Assembly (NCBI RefSeq): GCF_900116145.1
Contig: NZ_FPAB01000001.1
Coordinates: forward strand, 898,848 to 962,847
Direction of reading: 5' to 3'
Length of the DNA stretch: 64,000 nucleotides
DNA from: Streptomyces harbinensis
GTDB taxonomy: Bacteria > Actinomycetota > Actinomycetes > Streptomycetales > Streptomycetaceae
Position 1 is the first letter of the stretch; every line of letters begins with the position of its first letter. The position numbers were made by a program, and so were the translations under genes. The notes under the pieces were generated by a model that was not told where the DNA came from, ran no database searches, and was given only the letters and a program-made list of their open reading frames with translations. Below, piece by piece: positions 34,340 to 48,521 of this stretch.

Positions 34340-35125
34340 ATGAGCGAGACGTCGCTGACCAAGGAACCCGAGGACGCGTCGCACGCGACGGAAGACCTGG
34401 TCGTCCTGGACAGCGTGAACAAGCACTTCGGCGCGCTGCATGTGCTCCAGGACATCAACCTGACCATCAAGCGCGGCGAGGTCGTCGTCGTCATCGGTCC
34501 CTCCGGATCCGGCAAGTCCACGCTGTGCCGTTCCATCAACCGGCTGGAGACCATCGACGCCGGCACCATCACCATCGACGGCGACCCGCTGCCGTCGGAG
34601 GGCCGCGAGCTGGCCCGGCTGCGCGCCGACGTGGGCATGGTCTTCCAGTCCTTCAATCTGTTCGCGCACAAGACGGTGCTCGAGAACGTGATGCTGGGCC
34701 CGATCAAGGTCCGCAAGGAGGACAAGGCCGAGGTCGAGACCCGGGCGCGGGCCCTGCTCGACCGGGTGGGTGTGGGCAACCAGGCCGACAAGTACCCGGC
34801 GCAGCTCTCCGGCGGCCAGCAGCAGCGCGTGGCGATCGCCCGGGCGCTCGCGATGCAGCCGAAGGTGATGCTGTTCGACGAGCCGACCTCCGCGCTGGAC
34901 CCGGAGATGATCAACGAGGTCCTGGAGGTCATGCAGCAGCTGGCCGCCGAGGGCATGACCATGGTCGTCGTCACCCACGAGATGGGCTTCGCCCGCTCCG
35001 CGGCGAACCGCGTGGTCTTCATGGCGGACGGCCGGATCGTCGAAGAGGCCGACCCCCACCAGTTCTTCGACAACCCGCGCAGTGACCGGGCCAAGGACTT
35101 CCTCTCGAAGATCCTCGCCCACTGA
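34340..35125 (+). CDS. gluA: Glutamate-family ABC transporter ATP-binding protein
   Basis: A 261-residue ATPase of a polar amino acid uptake system. Walker A is [10 protein letters not shown]-loop MVFQSFNLF, signature LSGGQQQR, Walker [12 protein letters not shown] and the H-loop His is in [12 protein letters not shown] 20-residue N-terminal extension precedes the usual start. The ATG at 34340 follows GGAG at about 9 bases. It is the first gene of gluABCD; gluB follows after 79 bases. It energises uptake of glutamate or a similar amino acid, as reported for this locus in other actinomycetes. Confidence 0.95.
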   Translation: MSETSLTKEPEDASHATEDLVVLDSVNKHFGALHVLQDINLTIKRGEVVVVIGPSGSGKSTLCRSINRLETIDAGTITIDGDPLPSEGRELARLRADVGMVFQSFNLFAHKTVLENVMLGPIKVRKEDKAEVETRARALLDRVGVGNQADKYPAQLSGGQQQRVAIARALAMQPKVMLFDEPTSALDPEMINEVLEVMQQLAAEGMTMVVVTHEMGFARSAANRVVFMADGRIVEEADPHQFFDNPRSDRAKDFLSKILAH

Positions 35126-35204
35126 ACCCGCCGCCCCCACCGGCACCCGCACGCCGCAGTCAACCGATACGCACAGCACGTTCGACACCGAGGGAAGTAC
35201 AACC

Positions 35205-36053
35205 ATGAAGCTCCGCAAGGCAAGCGCTCTCGCCGCCTCCGTTCTCGCCCTGACCCTCACCGCGACCGCCTGCGGTTCCAGCGACGACGACAACGGTGGT
35301 AGCGGCAGCGGCAACGGTGGGGGCGGCAGCGACACGATCACCATCGGCATCAAGTTCGACCAGCCCGGCCTGGGCCTGAAGACCCCGGACGGCTCCTTCG
35401 CCGGCTTCGACGTGGACGTGGCCACGTACATCGCCGGCGAGCTGGGTTACGCCCCCGAGGACATCGTCTGGGAGGAGACCCCCAGCCCCGAGCGCGAGAA
35501 CCTGCTCAAGCGCGGCGACGTCGACTTCATCGTGGCCACCTACTCCATCACCGACACCCGCAAGGAGTCGGTCGACTTCGCCGGCCCCTACTTCGTGGCC
35601 CACCAGGATCTGCTGATCCGTGCCGACGAGGAGATCACCAGCGAGTCGGACATCAACGACCTCACCCTGTGTTCGGTCACCGGCTCCACCTCGGCGCAGA
35701 ACGTGAAGGACGACTTCGCCCCCGACGCTCGGCTGCACCCCTTCAACACCTACTCCGAGTGCCTGACCGGCCTGGAGAACGGCACCATCGACGCGCTGAC
35801 CACGGATGACACCATCCTGGCCGGCTACGCCGCGCAGGAGCAGAACGTCGGCAAGTTCAAGCTGGCCGGCCTGAACCTGAGCGAGGAGCACTACGGCGTC
35901 GGCCTCCAGAAGGGCTCCGACCTGCGCGACGACATCAACGCCGCCATCCAGAAGATGATCGACGAGGGCGAGTGGAGCGCCGCCGTCGAGAAGAACCTCG
36001 GCCCGGCCGGCTACGAGGCCGAGGCTGCCCCGGAGATCACGGAGACCAACTGA
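35205..36053 (+). CDS. gluB: Glutamate-binding lipoprotein
   Basis: A 282-residue family 3 solute-binding protein. The lipobox LTATAC has Cys23 as lipid attachment, followed by an Asp/Gly/Ser linker. The ligand domain reads TITIGIKFDQPGLGLK, FAGFDVDVATYIAGEL, VDFIVATYSITDTRK and VDFAGPYF, as in GluB-type glutamate receptors. Two cysteines (LTLCSVTG, SECLTGL) probably form a disulphide, a hallmark of this group. The ATG at 35205 follows GGGA. A strong hairpin lies after the stop and may raise its mRNA level relative to the permeases. Confidence 0.95.
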   Translation: MKLRKASALAASVLALTLTATACGSSDDDNGGSGSGNGGGGSDTITIGIKFDQPGLGLKTPDGSFAGFDVDVATYIAGELGYAPEDIVWEETPSPERENLLKRGDVDFIVATYSITDTRKESVDFAGPYFVAHQDLLIRADEEITSESDINDLTLCSVTGSTSAQNVKDDFAPDARLHPFNTYSECLTGLENGTIDALTTDDTILAGYAAQEQNVGKFKLAGLNLSEEHYGVGLQKGSDLRDDINAAIQKMIDEGEWSAAVEKNLGPAGYEAEAAPEITETN

Positions 36054-36072
36054 GCCATCGGGCCAACGGAAG

Positions 36073-36107
36073 GGTACGCCGCCGCCGGTGACCGGCGGCG
36101 GCGTACC
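36073..36107 (+). terminator. Intercistronic hairpin between gluB and gluC
   Basis: A perfect 14-bp GC stem (36073-36086 with 36094-36107) and a 7-base loop. It lies inside the operon, so it probably acts as a partial terminator or 3' stabiliser favouring gluAB mRNA over gluCD. Confidence 0.75.
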
Positions 36108-36153
36108 GCCCCACCTTCTTTCCTCTTAGACTCCGCCGAGACTGCGAGTTTCC

Positions 36154-36828
36154 GTGTTCGAATTCCTTGATCTCGAACGGTATGACCTGTTCGGGGCCTT
36201 CTGGGTAACGGTGCAGCTCACCTTCTACTCAGCCCTCGGGTCCTTGATCTGGGGGACGGTGCTGGCCGCCATGCGTGTCAGCCCGGTCCCGATCATGCGT
36301 GCGTTCGGCACCGCGTATGTGCACCTGTTCCGCAACACCCCCCTGACCCTGATCATCCTGGCGTGTTCCCAGGGCCTCTACTTCACGCTCCAGTTCGACA
36401 TGGGGACCGGCGGCGACCCCGAACCGCTCGGCTTCCGGCTGGCGGTCCTGGGATTCGTCGCCTACACCGCCACGTTCGTCTGTGAGGCCCTGCGTTCCGG
36501 CATCAACACCGTTCCCGTCGGACAGGCCGAGGCGGCCCGCGCCCTGGGACTGAATTTCAGCCAGGTACTGCGCCTCATCGTCCTGCCCCAGGCCTTCCGG
36601 TCCGTGGTCGCTCCGCTGGCCAATGTGCTGATCGCACTGACCAAGAACACCACCATCGCCTCCGCCATCGGTGTGGCCGAAGCCGCCGCCCTGATGAAGG
36701 TCATGATCGAGAACGAAGCCCAACTGCTGCCCATCGCGGCAATCTTCGCCTTCGGGTTCATCGTCCTCGTACTCCCGATGGGCCTGTTCCTCGGATGGCT
36801 CAGCAAGCGCGTGGCGGTGAAACGATGA
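36154..36828 (+). CDS. gluC: Glutamate-family ABC transporter permease
   Basis: A 224-residue HisM-type permease. There are five or so membrane helices, and the EAA loop reads VGQAEAARALGLNFSQVLRL, followed by IVLPQAFR, as in polar amino acid permeases. The GTG at 36154 starts MFEFLDLERYDLF. Its stop overlaps the gluD start as ATGA. It pairs with GluD in the membrane and receives ligand from GluB. Confidence 0.95.
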   Translation: MFEFLDLERYDLFGAFWVTVQLTFYSALGSLIWGTVLAAMRVSPVPIMRAFGTAYVHLFRNTPLTLIILACSQGLYFTLQFDMGTGGDPEPLGFRLAVLGFVAYTATFVCEALRSGINTVPVGQAEAARALGLNFSQVLRLIVLPQAFRSVVAPLANVLIALTKNTTIASAIGVAEAAALMKVMIENEAQLLPIAAIFAFGFIVLVLPMGLFLGWLSKRVAVKR

Positions 36829-37745
36829 CGAATCTTTCCGTACTGTACGACGCCCCGGGCCCCCGGGCCCGCCGGCGGAACACCCTCCTGGCCGTCCTCT
36901 TCGTCGCCCTGCTCGCCCTGGGCGCGTGGTGGGTGTGGCGGGCCCTGGACGAGAACGGCGAGCTGGAGTCCGCCAAGTGGACTCCCTTCGTCAACTCCCA
37001 GGCCTGGACCACCTACATCCTCCCCGGTCTCCAGGCAACCCTGACGGCGGCGGCGCTCGCCATGGTCATCGCCCTCCCGCTGGGCGCGATCCTGGGCATC
37101 GGCCGGCTCTCCGATCACTGGTGGATCAGCAAGCCGTGCAGTGTCATCGTGGAGTTCTTCCGCGCGATTCCGGTCCTGCTGCTGATGCTGTTCGCCAACG
37201 AGGCCTACGCCCTGTGGACGAACGTGGACCGCGCCGACCGCCCGATGTACGCGGTGGTCACCGGCCTGGTGCTGTACAACGCCTCGGTCCTGGCCGAGGT
37301 CGTCAAGGCCGGCATCCTGTCCCTGCCCCGCGGGCAGCGGGACGCCGCTCAGGCCATCGGTATGCGCAAGAGCCAGACCATGGGCTACGTGCTGCTTCCG
37401 CAGGCGGTCACCGTCATGCTGCCGGCGATCGTCAGCCAGCTCGTCGTCATCGTGAAGGACACCGCCCTCGGTGGCGCCCTGCTCGGTTACAGCGAACTCA
37501 TGCGCAGTGTGGGTCTGGTCAGCGCCAACTACGGCAACATCATCGCCAGCTTCATCGTCGTCGCGCTGATCTACATCCTGGTGAACTTCCTGATCACCAG
37601 CTTCGCGAGCTGGCTGGAAGGCAAGCTGCGGCGCGGCAAGCGCAGCACGGGCAAGGTACTCACCGCGGATCCGGCCGGTGCGACGGCCGCCGCCGGAGTC
37701 GGTGCGGCGCCGGCGGCGGGTACCGGCGACGCTCCGAAGCCCTGA
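36825..37745 (+). CDS. gluD: Glutamate-family ABC transporter permease
   Basis: A 306-residue permease, longer than GluC owing to an N-terminal helix region (LLAVLFVALLALGAWWVW) and an Ala/Gly/Pro-rich cytoplasmic tail of about 35 residues. The EAA loop is LPRGQRDAAQAIGMRKSQT. The ATG at 36825 overlaps the gluC stop. It is the last gene of gluABCD; no strong terminator was seen before the monooxygenase gene. Confidence 0.95.
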   Translation: MTNLSVLYDAPGPRARRRNTLLAVLFVALLALGAWWVWRALDENGELESAKWTPFVNSQAWTTYILPGLQATLTAAALAMVIALPLGAILGIGRLSDHWWISKPCSVIVEFFRAIPVLLLMLFANEAYALWTNVDRADRPMYAVVTGLVLYNASVLAEVVKAGILSLPRGQRDAAQAIGMRKSQTMGYVLLPQAVTVMLPAIVSQLVVIVKDTALGGALLGYSELMRSVGLVSANYGNIIASFIVVALIYILVNFLITSFASWLEGKLRRGKRSTGKVLTADPAGATAAAGVGAAPAAGTGDAPKP

Positions 37746-37782
37746 GCGGGGGAAATACCGACTCCCCCTGGTCAAGGCCGAC

Positions 37783-37811
37783 TTGACGCGAGAACAACCG
37801 CTGGGTTGCAT
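37783..37811 (+). promoter_or_regulatory. Candidate promoter of the monooxygenase gene
   Basis: TTGACG (37783-37788), 17 bases, then TTGCAT (37806-37811). The -10 is weak. Transcription would start about at the GTG at 37819, so a leaderless mRNA is possible, which fits the absence of a Shine-Dalgarno before that codon. Confidence 0.35.
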
Positions 37812-37818
37812 ACATGAT

Positions 37819-39375
37819 GTGCTGCCCGTGATCATTGCCGGCGCGGGCCCGACAGGGCTCGCGCTGGCGCTTGCCCTGGCCGGGCACCGTGTCCCCACCA
37901 TCGTTCTCGACGGTGCCGACGGCCCTCCGCCGCAACGCCTCGCCCGCACCTGCGTGCTTTTCCCGGACCTCGCCCACTGGGCGCGGCTGCCTGGCCTGGC
38001 CCGGGAGACCGCCGCCTGGAGCGGCTGGTACGCGCGGCAGCGCGGGCGCGTGGCGGCGCACCGTCCGTTCGCCGACGGCGAGGCGCCTCTCCATCTCCCC
38101 CAGCACGCCCTCGAAGGCGCGCTGCGTGCCGCCGCGGCGGGCCAGGAGCTGATCCGGGTGCTGCCCGGTACCCGGATCACCGATCTGGAACAGCACGGCA
38201 CCGAGGTCGTCGTCCGCAGTACCGAGCTGACCGAGCAGACGCTGCGCGGCAGCTATCTGGTCGGCTGCGACGGCGCCAGGTCCACGGTGCGCAAGCTGCT
38301 GGGCGTCGGCTTCCCCGGGCGCACTGGTGTCGAGCGGTACGCGGTGGCCACTCTGCGGGCGGCTTTCCCGTGGCAGGGCGAGGGCGGGCTGCACCGGGGC
38401 GGCCCGGGCGGCGAGGTAACGGTACGGCCCCTGCCGGGCGACCGGTGGCGGCTGGACTGGCCGCTGCCCGAGGGGGACGGCCTGGTCACCCCGGACGCCA
38501 TGCTGGAGCGGGTGCACACCACCCTCGGTGGCTGGTACGAGGGCGAGCCGCCGCCGTACGAGCTGCTGGACGCCGGGGTCCAGGTCTGCCATCAGCGGCT
38601 GGCGCTGCGCTGGCGGGCCGGCCGGGTCTTTCTGGCCGGTGACGCCGCCCGTCTGCTGGGCGCGCTGGGCACCCAGCCGGTCGCCGAGGGGCTGCGGGAC
38701 GTGGAGAACCTCTCCTGGAAACTGGCCGCCGCCTGGCACCACGCCCCGGCCGAGGGGCTGCTGGACAGTTACGAGAGCGAGCGCCGTGCCGCCGTCGCCG
38801 ACCGGCTGCGTGCGGTGGATCAGGCACTGCCGCTGGTGCGCGGTCGGCGCGGCCGGCTGGCGCGCCTGATACGGGGCCGGGGCAGGGGGCGGTTGCGGCT
38901 GCTCACCGACGGCCATGCGGGGGACGGAGCGCTGGGCGCCCCGGCGCGCTATCCGGACTCACCGCTGACCTTCGCCTCCCGCCGGGCGACCAGTGCCACA
39001 CCGCCCGGCGCTGCGGTGCTGGATGTGCCGGTGACGGCGCTGGACGGCACCCGTACCCGGCTGCGGCACTGCCTGGGCGGGCCGCTGCTGCTGGTGCTGA
39101 CCGCCCCGGGGTCACGGGTGTGGGAGGCCAAGCACTGGCTGTCGGCGGGGCTGATGCCGCGCCTGGCCGAGGCGGCGCGTGCCCTGCCGCTGCCGACCGA
39201 GTTGCTGGTCACCGAGGCGTACCCGGACGCCGCCGCGCACACCCTGCTGGTGGTCCGGCCGGACGGCCACCTGGCCGCGACCCTGCCCGGCGCGGACCGG
39301 GAGGAACTGCGCGGCTTCATCACCCGCTGGCACGCGGAGGCCGACACCCGTTCCGGGGAGCCCACCGCTCCCTGA
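37819..39375 (+). CDS. FAD-dependent aromatic-type monooxygenase
   Basis: A 518-residue flavoprotein hydroxylase of the PheA/MhpA/polyketide-oxygenase class (FAD_binding_3). GxGxxG is IIAGAGPTGLALALALAG at the N-terminus, YLVGCDGARSTVRKLLG is the DG motif and RVFLAGDAARLLGALGTQ the GD motif, followed by DVENLSWKLAAAW. The C-terminal thioredoxin-like domain is present. The GTG at 37819 is chosen; a GTG at 37828 is possible. The usual Pro after the GD motif is missing and Arg-Leu-Leu stands where His-x-x-Pro is common, so substrate handling may differ. It sits alone after gluD. The substrate is unknown. Confidence 0.85.
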   Translation: MLPVIIAGAGPTGLALALALAGHRVPTIVLDGADGPPPQRLARTCVLFPDLAHWARLPGLARETAAWSGWYARQRGRVAAHRPFADGEAPLHLPQHALEGALRAAAAGQELIRVLPGTRITDLEQHGTEVVVRSTELTEQTLRGSYLVGCDGARSTVRKLLGVGFPGRTGVERYAVATLRAAFPWQGEGGLHRGGPGGEVTVRPLPGDRWRLDWPLPEGDGLVTPDAMLERVHTTLGGWYEGEPPPYELLDAGVQVCHQRLALRWRAGRVFLAGDAARLLGALGTQPVAEGLRDVENLSWKLAAAWHHAPAEGLLDSYESERRAAVADRLRAVDQALPLVRGRRGRLARLIRGRGRGRLRLLTDGHAGDGALGAPARYPDSPLTFASRRATSATPPGAAVLDVPVTALDGTRTRLRHCLGGPLLLVLTAPGSRVWEAKHWLSAGLMPRLAEAARALPLPTELLVTEAYPDAAAHTLLVVRPDGHLAATLPGADREELRGFITRWHAEADTRSGEPTAP

Positions 39376-39721
39376 TCCGCCGGCCCGGCGGCAACGGCTG
39401 TGCCCCGTCCTGGGCACTCCCCCACGGCAGCCGCCCGGGGACGTGGCTGTCCCGGGGCACGTGGCCGGGCTCGGCCCGGCCACTGCGCCGCCGACGGGTG
39501 CCCCGCCCGCGCCCGCTTCCCGTACCGACGTCCGGACTGCCCCCTTCCGCTGCGGGGACCGGCTTCCGGGGAGTCCGGACCAGGTCTCCGCCCGGGGAAT
39601 GTGCCCCGGCCGCCCCCGCCCCCGGGCACGTCGGCCAACCGGGGCCGCTCTCTCCCCTCCGGCCCGCTTCCCGATCAGCCCCGGGCCGGGCGCTCACTCT
39701 CCCGGCCGGCGGTGCGAGCCC
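39376..39721. other. Intergenic region between monooxygenase and recX stops
   Basis: A 346-base convergent region with no convincing gene. It holds the hairpin at 39461-39483 and several GC-rich dyads. Frames that cross it are Pro/Arg-rich and lack starts with ribosome sites. Confidence 0.5.
39461..39483. terminator. Hairpin, probable terminator
   Basis: A perfect 10-bp stem GTGGCCGGGC/GCCCGGCCAC with loop TCG, 85 bases after the monooxygenase stop, between convergent genes. Confidence 0.6.
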
Positions 39722-40342
39722 TCATGCCCCCGTCCCGGGCGGCGGCCAGTCGTCGGCGTCGCCCCACTCCTCGGACTCGGTCTCCCCCTCCGCCTCCAGG
39801 GCCTGCCGCACCACCCGCAGGGCCATTCCCTCCGGATAGCCCTTGCGGGCCAGCATTCCGGCCAGCCGGCGCAGCCGCTTGTCCCGGTCCAGGCCCCGGG
39901 TGGCCCGCAGGCGGCGGGCCACCAGCTCGCGGGCGGTGGCCTCCTCCCGTTCGCTGTCGAGTTGCTCCACGGCTTCGTCGATGACGGCCTGGTCCACCCC
40001 CTTGGTGCGCAGCTCGCGGGCGAGTGCCCGGCGGGCCAGGCCCCGGCCGTGGTGCCGGGATTCCACCCAGGCACCGGCAAAGGCCGCGTCATCGATGAGC
40101 CTCAGCTCCTCGAAGCGGTCCAGCACCTCGTCGATCACCGGCTCGGGGATGCCCCGCTTGCGCAGCGCGTCCGTCAGCTGCTGCCGGGTGCGCGGGGCCC
40201 CGGTGAGCAACCGCAGACAGATCGCCCGCGCCCGCTCCACCGGGTCCCGCTCGGTGTGCGGCGTCCCCGCCCCGGCCCTGGGGGCACCTCCCGCTTGCGG
40301 GGGAGGAGCGGGCACGCCGCTGTCCTCGGTGCGCCGGGTCAC
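39722..40342 (-). CDS. recX: RecA regulatory protein RecX
   Basis: RecX binds RecA filaments and limits recombinase activity. It has 206 residues in three three-helix repeats, with RARAICLRLLTGAPRTRQQL, then VIDEVLDRFEELRLIDDAAF and the KGYPEGMALRVV tail. About 35 N-terminal residues are Pro/Gly-rich and encoded partly by a repeat-like hairpin. The GTG at 40342 lies 2 bases after the recA stop, so the pair is co-translated as in most actinomycetes. Confidence 0.94.
   Translation of the reverse strand: MTRRTEDSGVPAPPPQAGGAPRAGAGTPHTERDPVERARAICLRLLTGAPRTRQQLTDALRKRGIPEPVIDEVLDRFEELRLIDDAAFAGAWVESRHHGRGLARRALARELRTKGVDQAVIDEAVEQLDSEREEATARELVARRLRATRGLDRDKRLRRLAGMLARKGYPEGMALRVVRQALEAEGETESEEWGDADDWPPPGTGA
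40278..40306. repeat. REP-like GGGGGCACCTCCC stem-loop inside recX
   Basis: The stretch CTGGGGGCACCTCCC followed by a short loop and GCGGGGGAGG resembles a palindromic element I recall as recurrent in Streptomyces genomes. Here it is in frame and encodes part of the PPPQAGGAP linker of RecX. Identity is from memory; only the dyad is directly seen. Confidence 0.5.
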
Positions 40343-40344
40343 CG

Positions 40345-41487
<1,143 letters not shown>

Positions 41488-41593
41488 GGGAGCCACCCGG
41501 TCCGTCTGATTCGATCGCTTCACACTCACGGACGCTAGCGCCTGCCACTGACAATCCACGCCGACACCGGCCGGGACACCGCTCCGCACTCCC

Positions 41594-41623
41594 ATAAGAA
41601 TGGATGTTCGATTTTTGTGTCAA
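41594..41623 (-). promoter_or_regulatory. recA promoter with SOS-like box
   Basis: On the minus strand TTGACA (41623-41618), 18 bases and TCTTAT (41599-41594) form a promoter. CGAACATCCATTC (41610-41598) lies between them; its left half matches the SOS box and its right half is degenerate. LexA bound here would block RNA polymerase. The leader to the recA ATG is about 100 bases. Confidence 0.75.
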
Positions 41624-41663
41624 GCGCCGCGCCCAGCCTGTGGATAACTCGCGTTCCCGCAGC

Positions 41664-41858
41664 TCAGCGCAGGTGCGCGGGCACCTCGACCGCCGCACAC
41701 ACCCCACGCCAGACGTCCTTGGCCGCCCAGCCCGCGTCCAGCGCCTCCATCACGGTGCGCCCGCCCAGCTCGGCCATCACATGGTCCCGGGCGAAGGACT
41801 CGGCATAGGCCGGTCCGAAGCTCTCCCGCATCCGCGCCCAGAATTCCGTCAACCGCAT
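41664..41858 (-). CDS. DUF3046 family small protein
   Basis: A 64-residue protein starting MRLTEFWARMRESFG and ending EVPAHLR, with the family pattern YAESFARDHVMAELGGRTV and AGWAAKDVWRGVC. DUF3046 genes regularly lie just upstream of recA in Streptomyces and other actinomycetes; function unknown. The ATG at 41858 gives the family start; the frame extends upstream as Arg-rich noise. The recA promoter starts 41 bases after its stop. Confidence 0.85.
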   Translation of the reverse strand: MRLTEFWARMRESFGPAYAESFARDHVMAELGGRTVMEALDAGWAAKDVWRGVCAAVEVPAHLR

Positions 41859-41980
41859 ACCCCCAGTATCCCGCCCCGGCCACCGGTCCCGGCACCGCCG
41901 CCACCACCGCCGCACGCCACCGCCACCGCGCCCGTCCTCGCTCCCCGCCGTTTGTCAGTGCCCGGGTGCACGATGGTCGG

Positions 41981-46651
<4,671 letters not shown>

Positions 46652-46727
46652 CCGGCGGACGCGGGCCCCTGGCCCCGGCCCCCCCCTGGCCGGCGCGGGC
46701 CCGCCCCGGGGACCGGTCGCACAACGA

Positions 46728-46760
46728 CGCCGGGGAGAGCCTCGATGGCTCTCCCCGGCG
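46728..46760. terminator. Bidirectional terminator between lhr and clgR
   Basis: A perfect 14-bp stem (46728-46741 with 46747-46760) with loop TCGAT between convergent stops at 46651 and 46796. Confidence 0.88.
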
Positions 46761-46795
46761 GTGTGATACCTGTGTGCTCTGTGTGCTCTGTGTGG

Positions 46796-47176
46796 TCAGG
46801 CCGCTACGACGTCCACGGCCTCGGCCGGCGCCTTGATCGTCACGTGCTCGTCCGGACGGTGCGTGACCGAGGTCACGCGGACCGGGTTGAGCATCGGGCG
46901 CATCGGGGCCGGCACCGCGTCGCTCGCGGCGGACGCGGCCAGCTCGGCGAGCGCCAGCTCGTCGCTGACCTCTCGCATCAGTTCCGACATCCGCAGCTCG
47001 AGGGCGTCGCAGATGGCGGCCAGCAGCTCCGAGGACGCCTCCTTCTGCCCGCGCTCCACCTCGGAGAGGTAACCGAGCGAGACCCGGGCTGACGAGGACA
47101 CTTCGCGCAGAGTGCGGCCCTGTCGTTGGCGCTGCCGACGCAGCACGTCACCCAGTAGGCGACGGAGCAGGATCAT
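46796..47176 (-). CDS. clgR: XRE-family regulator ClgR
   Basis: ClgR activates clp protease and chaperone genes in actinomycetes. It has 126 residues. The N-terminal [20 protein letters not shown] leads into an HTH with [20 protein letters not shown] and [10 protein letters not shown]. The conserved tail ends VDVVAA; the two terminal alanines are the known signal for degradation of ClgR by ClpP. The ATG at 47176 is chosen over an upstream frame start because it has GAGGAGGGAG before it and fits homologues. It is the last gene of the leftward ftsK-to-clgR group. Confidence 0.95.
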   Translation of the reverse strand: MILLRRLLGDVLRRQRQRQGRTLREVSSSARVSLGYLSEVERGQKEASSELLAAICDALELRMSELMREVSDELALAELAASAASDAVPAPMRPMLNPVRVTSVTHRPDEHVTIKAPAEAVDVVAA

Positions 47177-47271
47177 CGGTGGCTCCCTCCTCGGACCGTT
47201 GGCCTCGCTTGCTTCATGCCCCACCGTACCGCCTCGGACTCCACCCGTGCGGGGAGCGATGTCTTGTTCAC

Positions 47272-47826
47272 TCAGGGCTGCAAACATCCATCCTCTCCGT
47301 TCTGTTCCGTATTCTGCCCCCCGCTCGGGGCCATGTGGACGAGTTCTTCCCGCAGCAGAGCGAGTACCGCCCGGACGCTCCCGGCCCGGATCGTGGCCCG
47401 GTCCCCGCTCAGCTGGATCCGCTGAGCGACGACTCCCCCCGATCCGGGCGCCGAAACCGCGACGTACACCGTGCCGACCGGCTGCCCGTCCTGGGGTTGC
47501 GGTCCCGCCACCCCGGTGGTGGCCGCTCCCCAGTCGGCGCCGAGCCGCTCCCGTACTCCCTGGGCCAGTTGCCGGGCGACCTCCGCGTCCACGGCGCCGC
47601 GCTCCGCGAGCAGCGCGGCGTCCACGCCCAGCGTCTCGCGCTTCACCTCGGTCGCGTACGCGGTGACCGACCCCTTGAAGACCCGGGAGGCCCCAGGGAT
47701 GTCGGTGAGCGCCGCGGCCACCAGACCGCCGGTCAGCGACTCGGCCACCGCCAGGGTCTGTCCGCGTCCGGCCAGCAGGCTCAGTACCTGGGCCGCGGGG
47801 TTCCCCGCCGTGCCGCCGTCCCTCAC
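47272..47826 (-). CDS. cinA: CinA C-terminal domain protein (nicotinamide-nucleotide amidase family)
   Basis: A 184-residue stand-alone CinA C-terminal domain, PncC-like, which deamidates NMN in characterised relatives. Motifs are [50 protein letters not shown] and LREELVHM. The GTG at 47826 overlaps the pgsA stop as GTGA. The N-terminal molybdopterin-like domain of full CinA is absent, as in other Streptomyces. Confidence 0.92.
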   Translation of the reverse strand: MRDGGTAGNPAAQVLSLLAGRGQTLAVAESLTGGLVAAALTDIPGASRVFKGSVTAYATEVKRETLGVDAALLAERGAVDAEVARQLAQGVRERLGADWGAATTGVAGPQPQDGQPVGTVYVAVSAPGSGGVVAQRIQLSGDRATIRAGSVRAVLALLREELVHMAPSGGQNTEQNGEDGCLQP

Positions 47827-48521
47827 CGCTCGGTCTCCTCCCGTGCCGCCTGCGCCGCCGCGTCCGCCGCGGCCGGCCGTGTGCGCTCCTGCGCGGCCAG
47901 ACCGGCCCGGCGCAGGACGACCGCCTGTCGTATGTAGTCCAGGCCGGTGCCCACGGTGAGCACCACGGCCGCGGCCATCACCCACCAGCGGGCGCTGGCC
48001 AGCAGCCCGGGCAGCACCAGGATGTACATGCCGACGGCGACCCCCTGGGCGAGGGTCTTCAGCTTGCCGCCGCGGCTGGCCGGGATCACTCCGTGCCGGA
48101 TCACCCAGAACCGCAGGGCGGTGATGCCCAGCTCCCGGGCGAGGATCACCGCCGTCACCCACCAGGGCAGGTCGCCCAGCAGGGACAGGCAGATCAGCGC
48201 GGCGCCCATGATCGCCTTGTCGGCGATCGGGTCGGCGATCTTGCCGAAGTCGGTCACCAGGTTGTGCCGCCGGGCCAGCTCCCCGTCGAACAGGTCGGTG
48301 ATCATGGCGACGGTGAACGCCGCCCAGGCCCAGGCGCGCCAGGCCGGGTCGTGGCCGCCGTCGGCCAGCATCAGCAGGACGAAGCCGGGCACCAGGACCA
48401 GCCGGAACATCGTCAGGACATTGGCGATGTTCCACAGCCCGGCGCCCATCAGGCCCGTCGCCCCGGCCCGCCCGCCGGCCGGCCGTCCCTCTCCGGCCGC
48501 CGCGGCCGGCACATTGCTCAT
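47823..48521 (-). CDS. pgsA: CDP-alcohol phosphatidyltransferase, PgsA-like
   Basis: A 232-residue membrane enzyme that joins glycerol-3-phosphate to CDP-diacylglycerol, the committed step of phosphatidylglycerol and cardiolipin synthesis. The motif DG-x2-AR-x8-G-x3-D-x3-D is complete ([20 protein letters not shown] then IAD). Four to five membrane segments follow the motif and precede it. The N-terminus (1-28) is Ala/Gly-rich and the C-terminus charged. The ATG at 48521 overlaps the rimO stop. Confidence 0.93.
   Translation of the reverse strand: MSNVPAAAAGEGRPAGGRAGATGLMGAGLWNIANVLTMFRLVLVPGFVLLMLADGGHDPAWRAWAWAAFTVAMITDLFDGELARRHNLVTDFGKIADPIADKAIMGAALICLSLLGDLPWWVTAVILARELGITALRFWVIRHGVIPASRGGKLKTLAQGVAVGMYILVLPGLLASARWWVMAAAVVLTVGTGLDYIRQAVVLRRAGLAAQERTRPAAADAAAQAAREETER

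Noticed and set aside
47221..47290. ClgR autoregulatory box upstream of clgR
   Set aside because: GTTTGC and GTGAAC half-sites occur, but their spacing does not fit the known GTTCGC-N5-GCGAAC arrangement.
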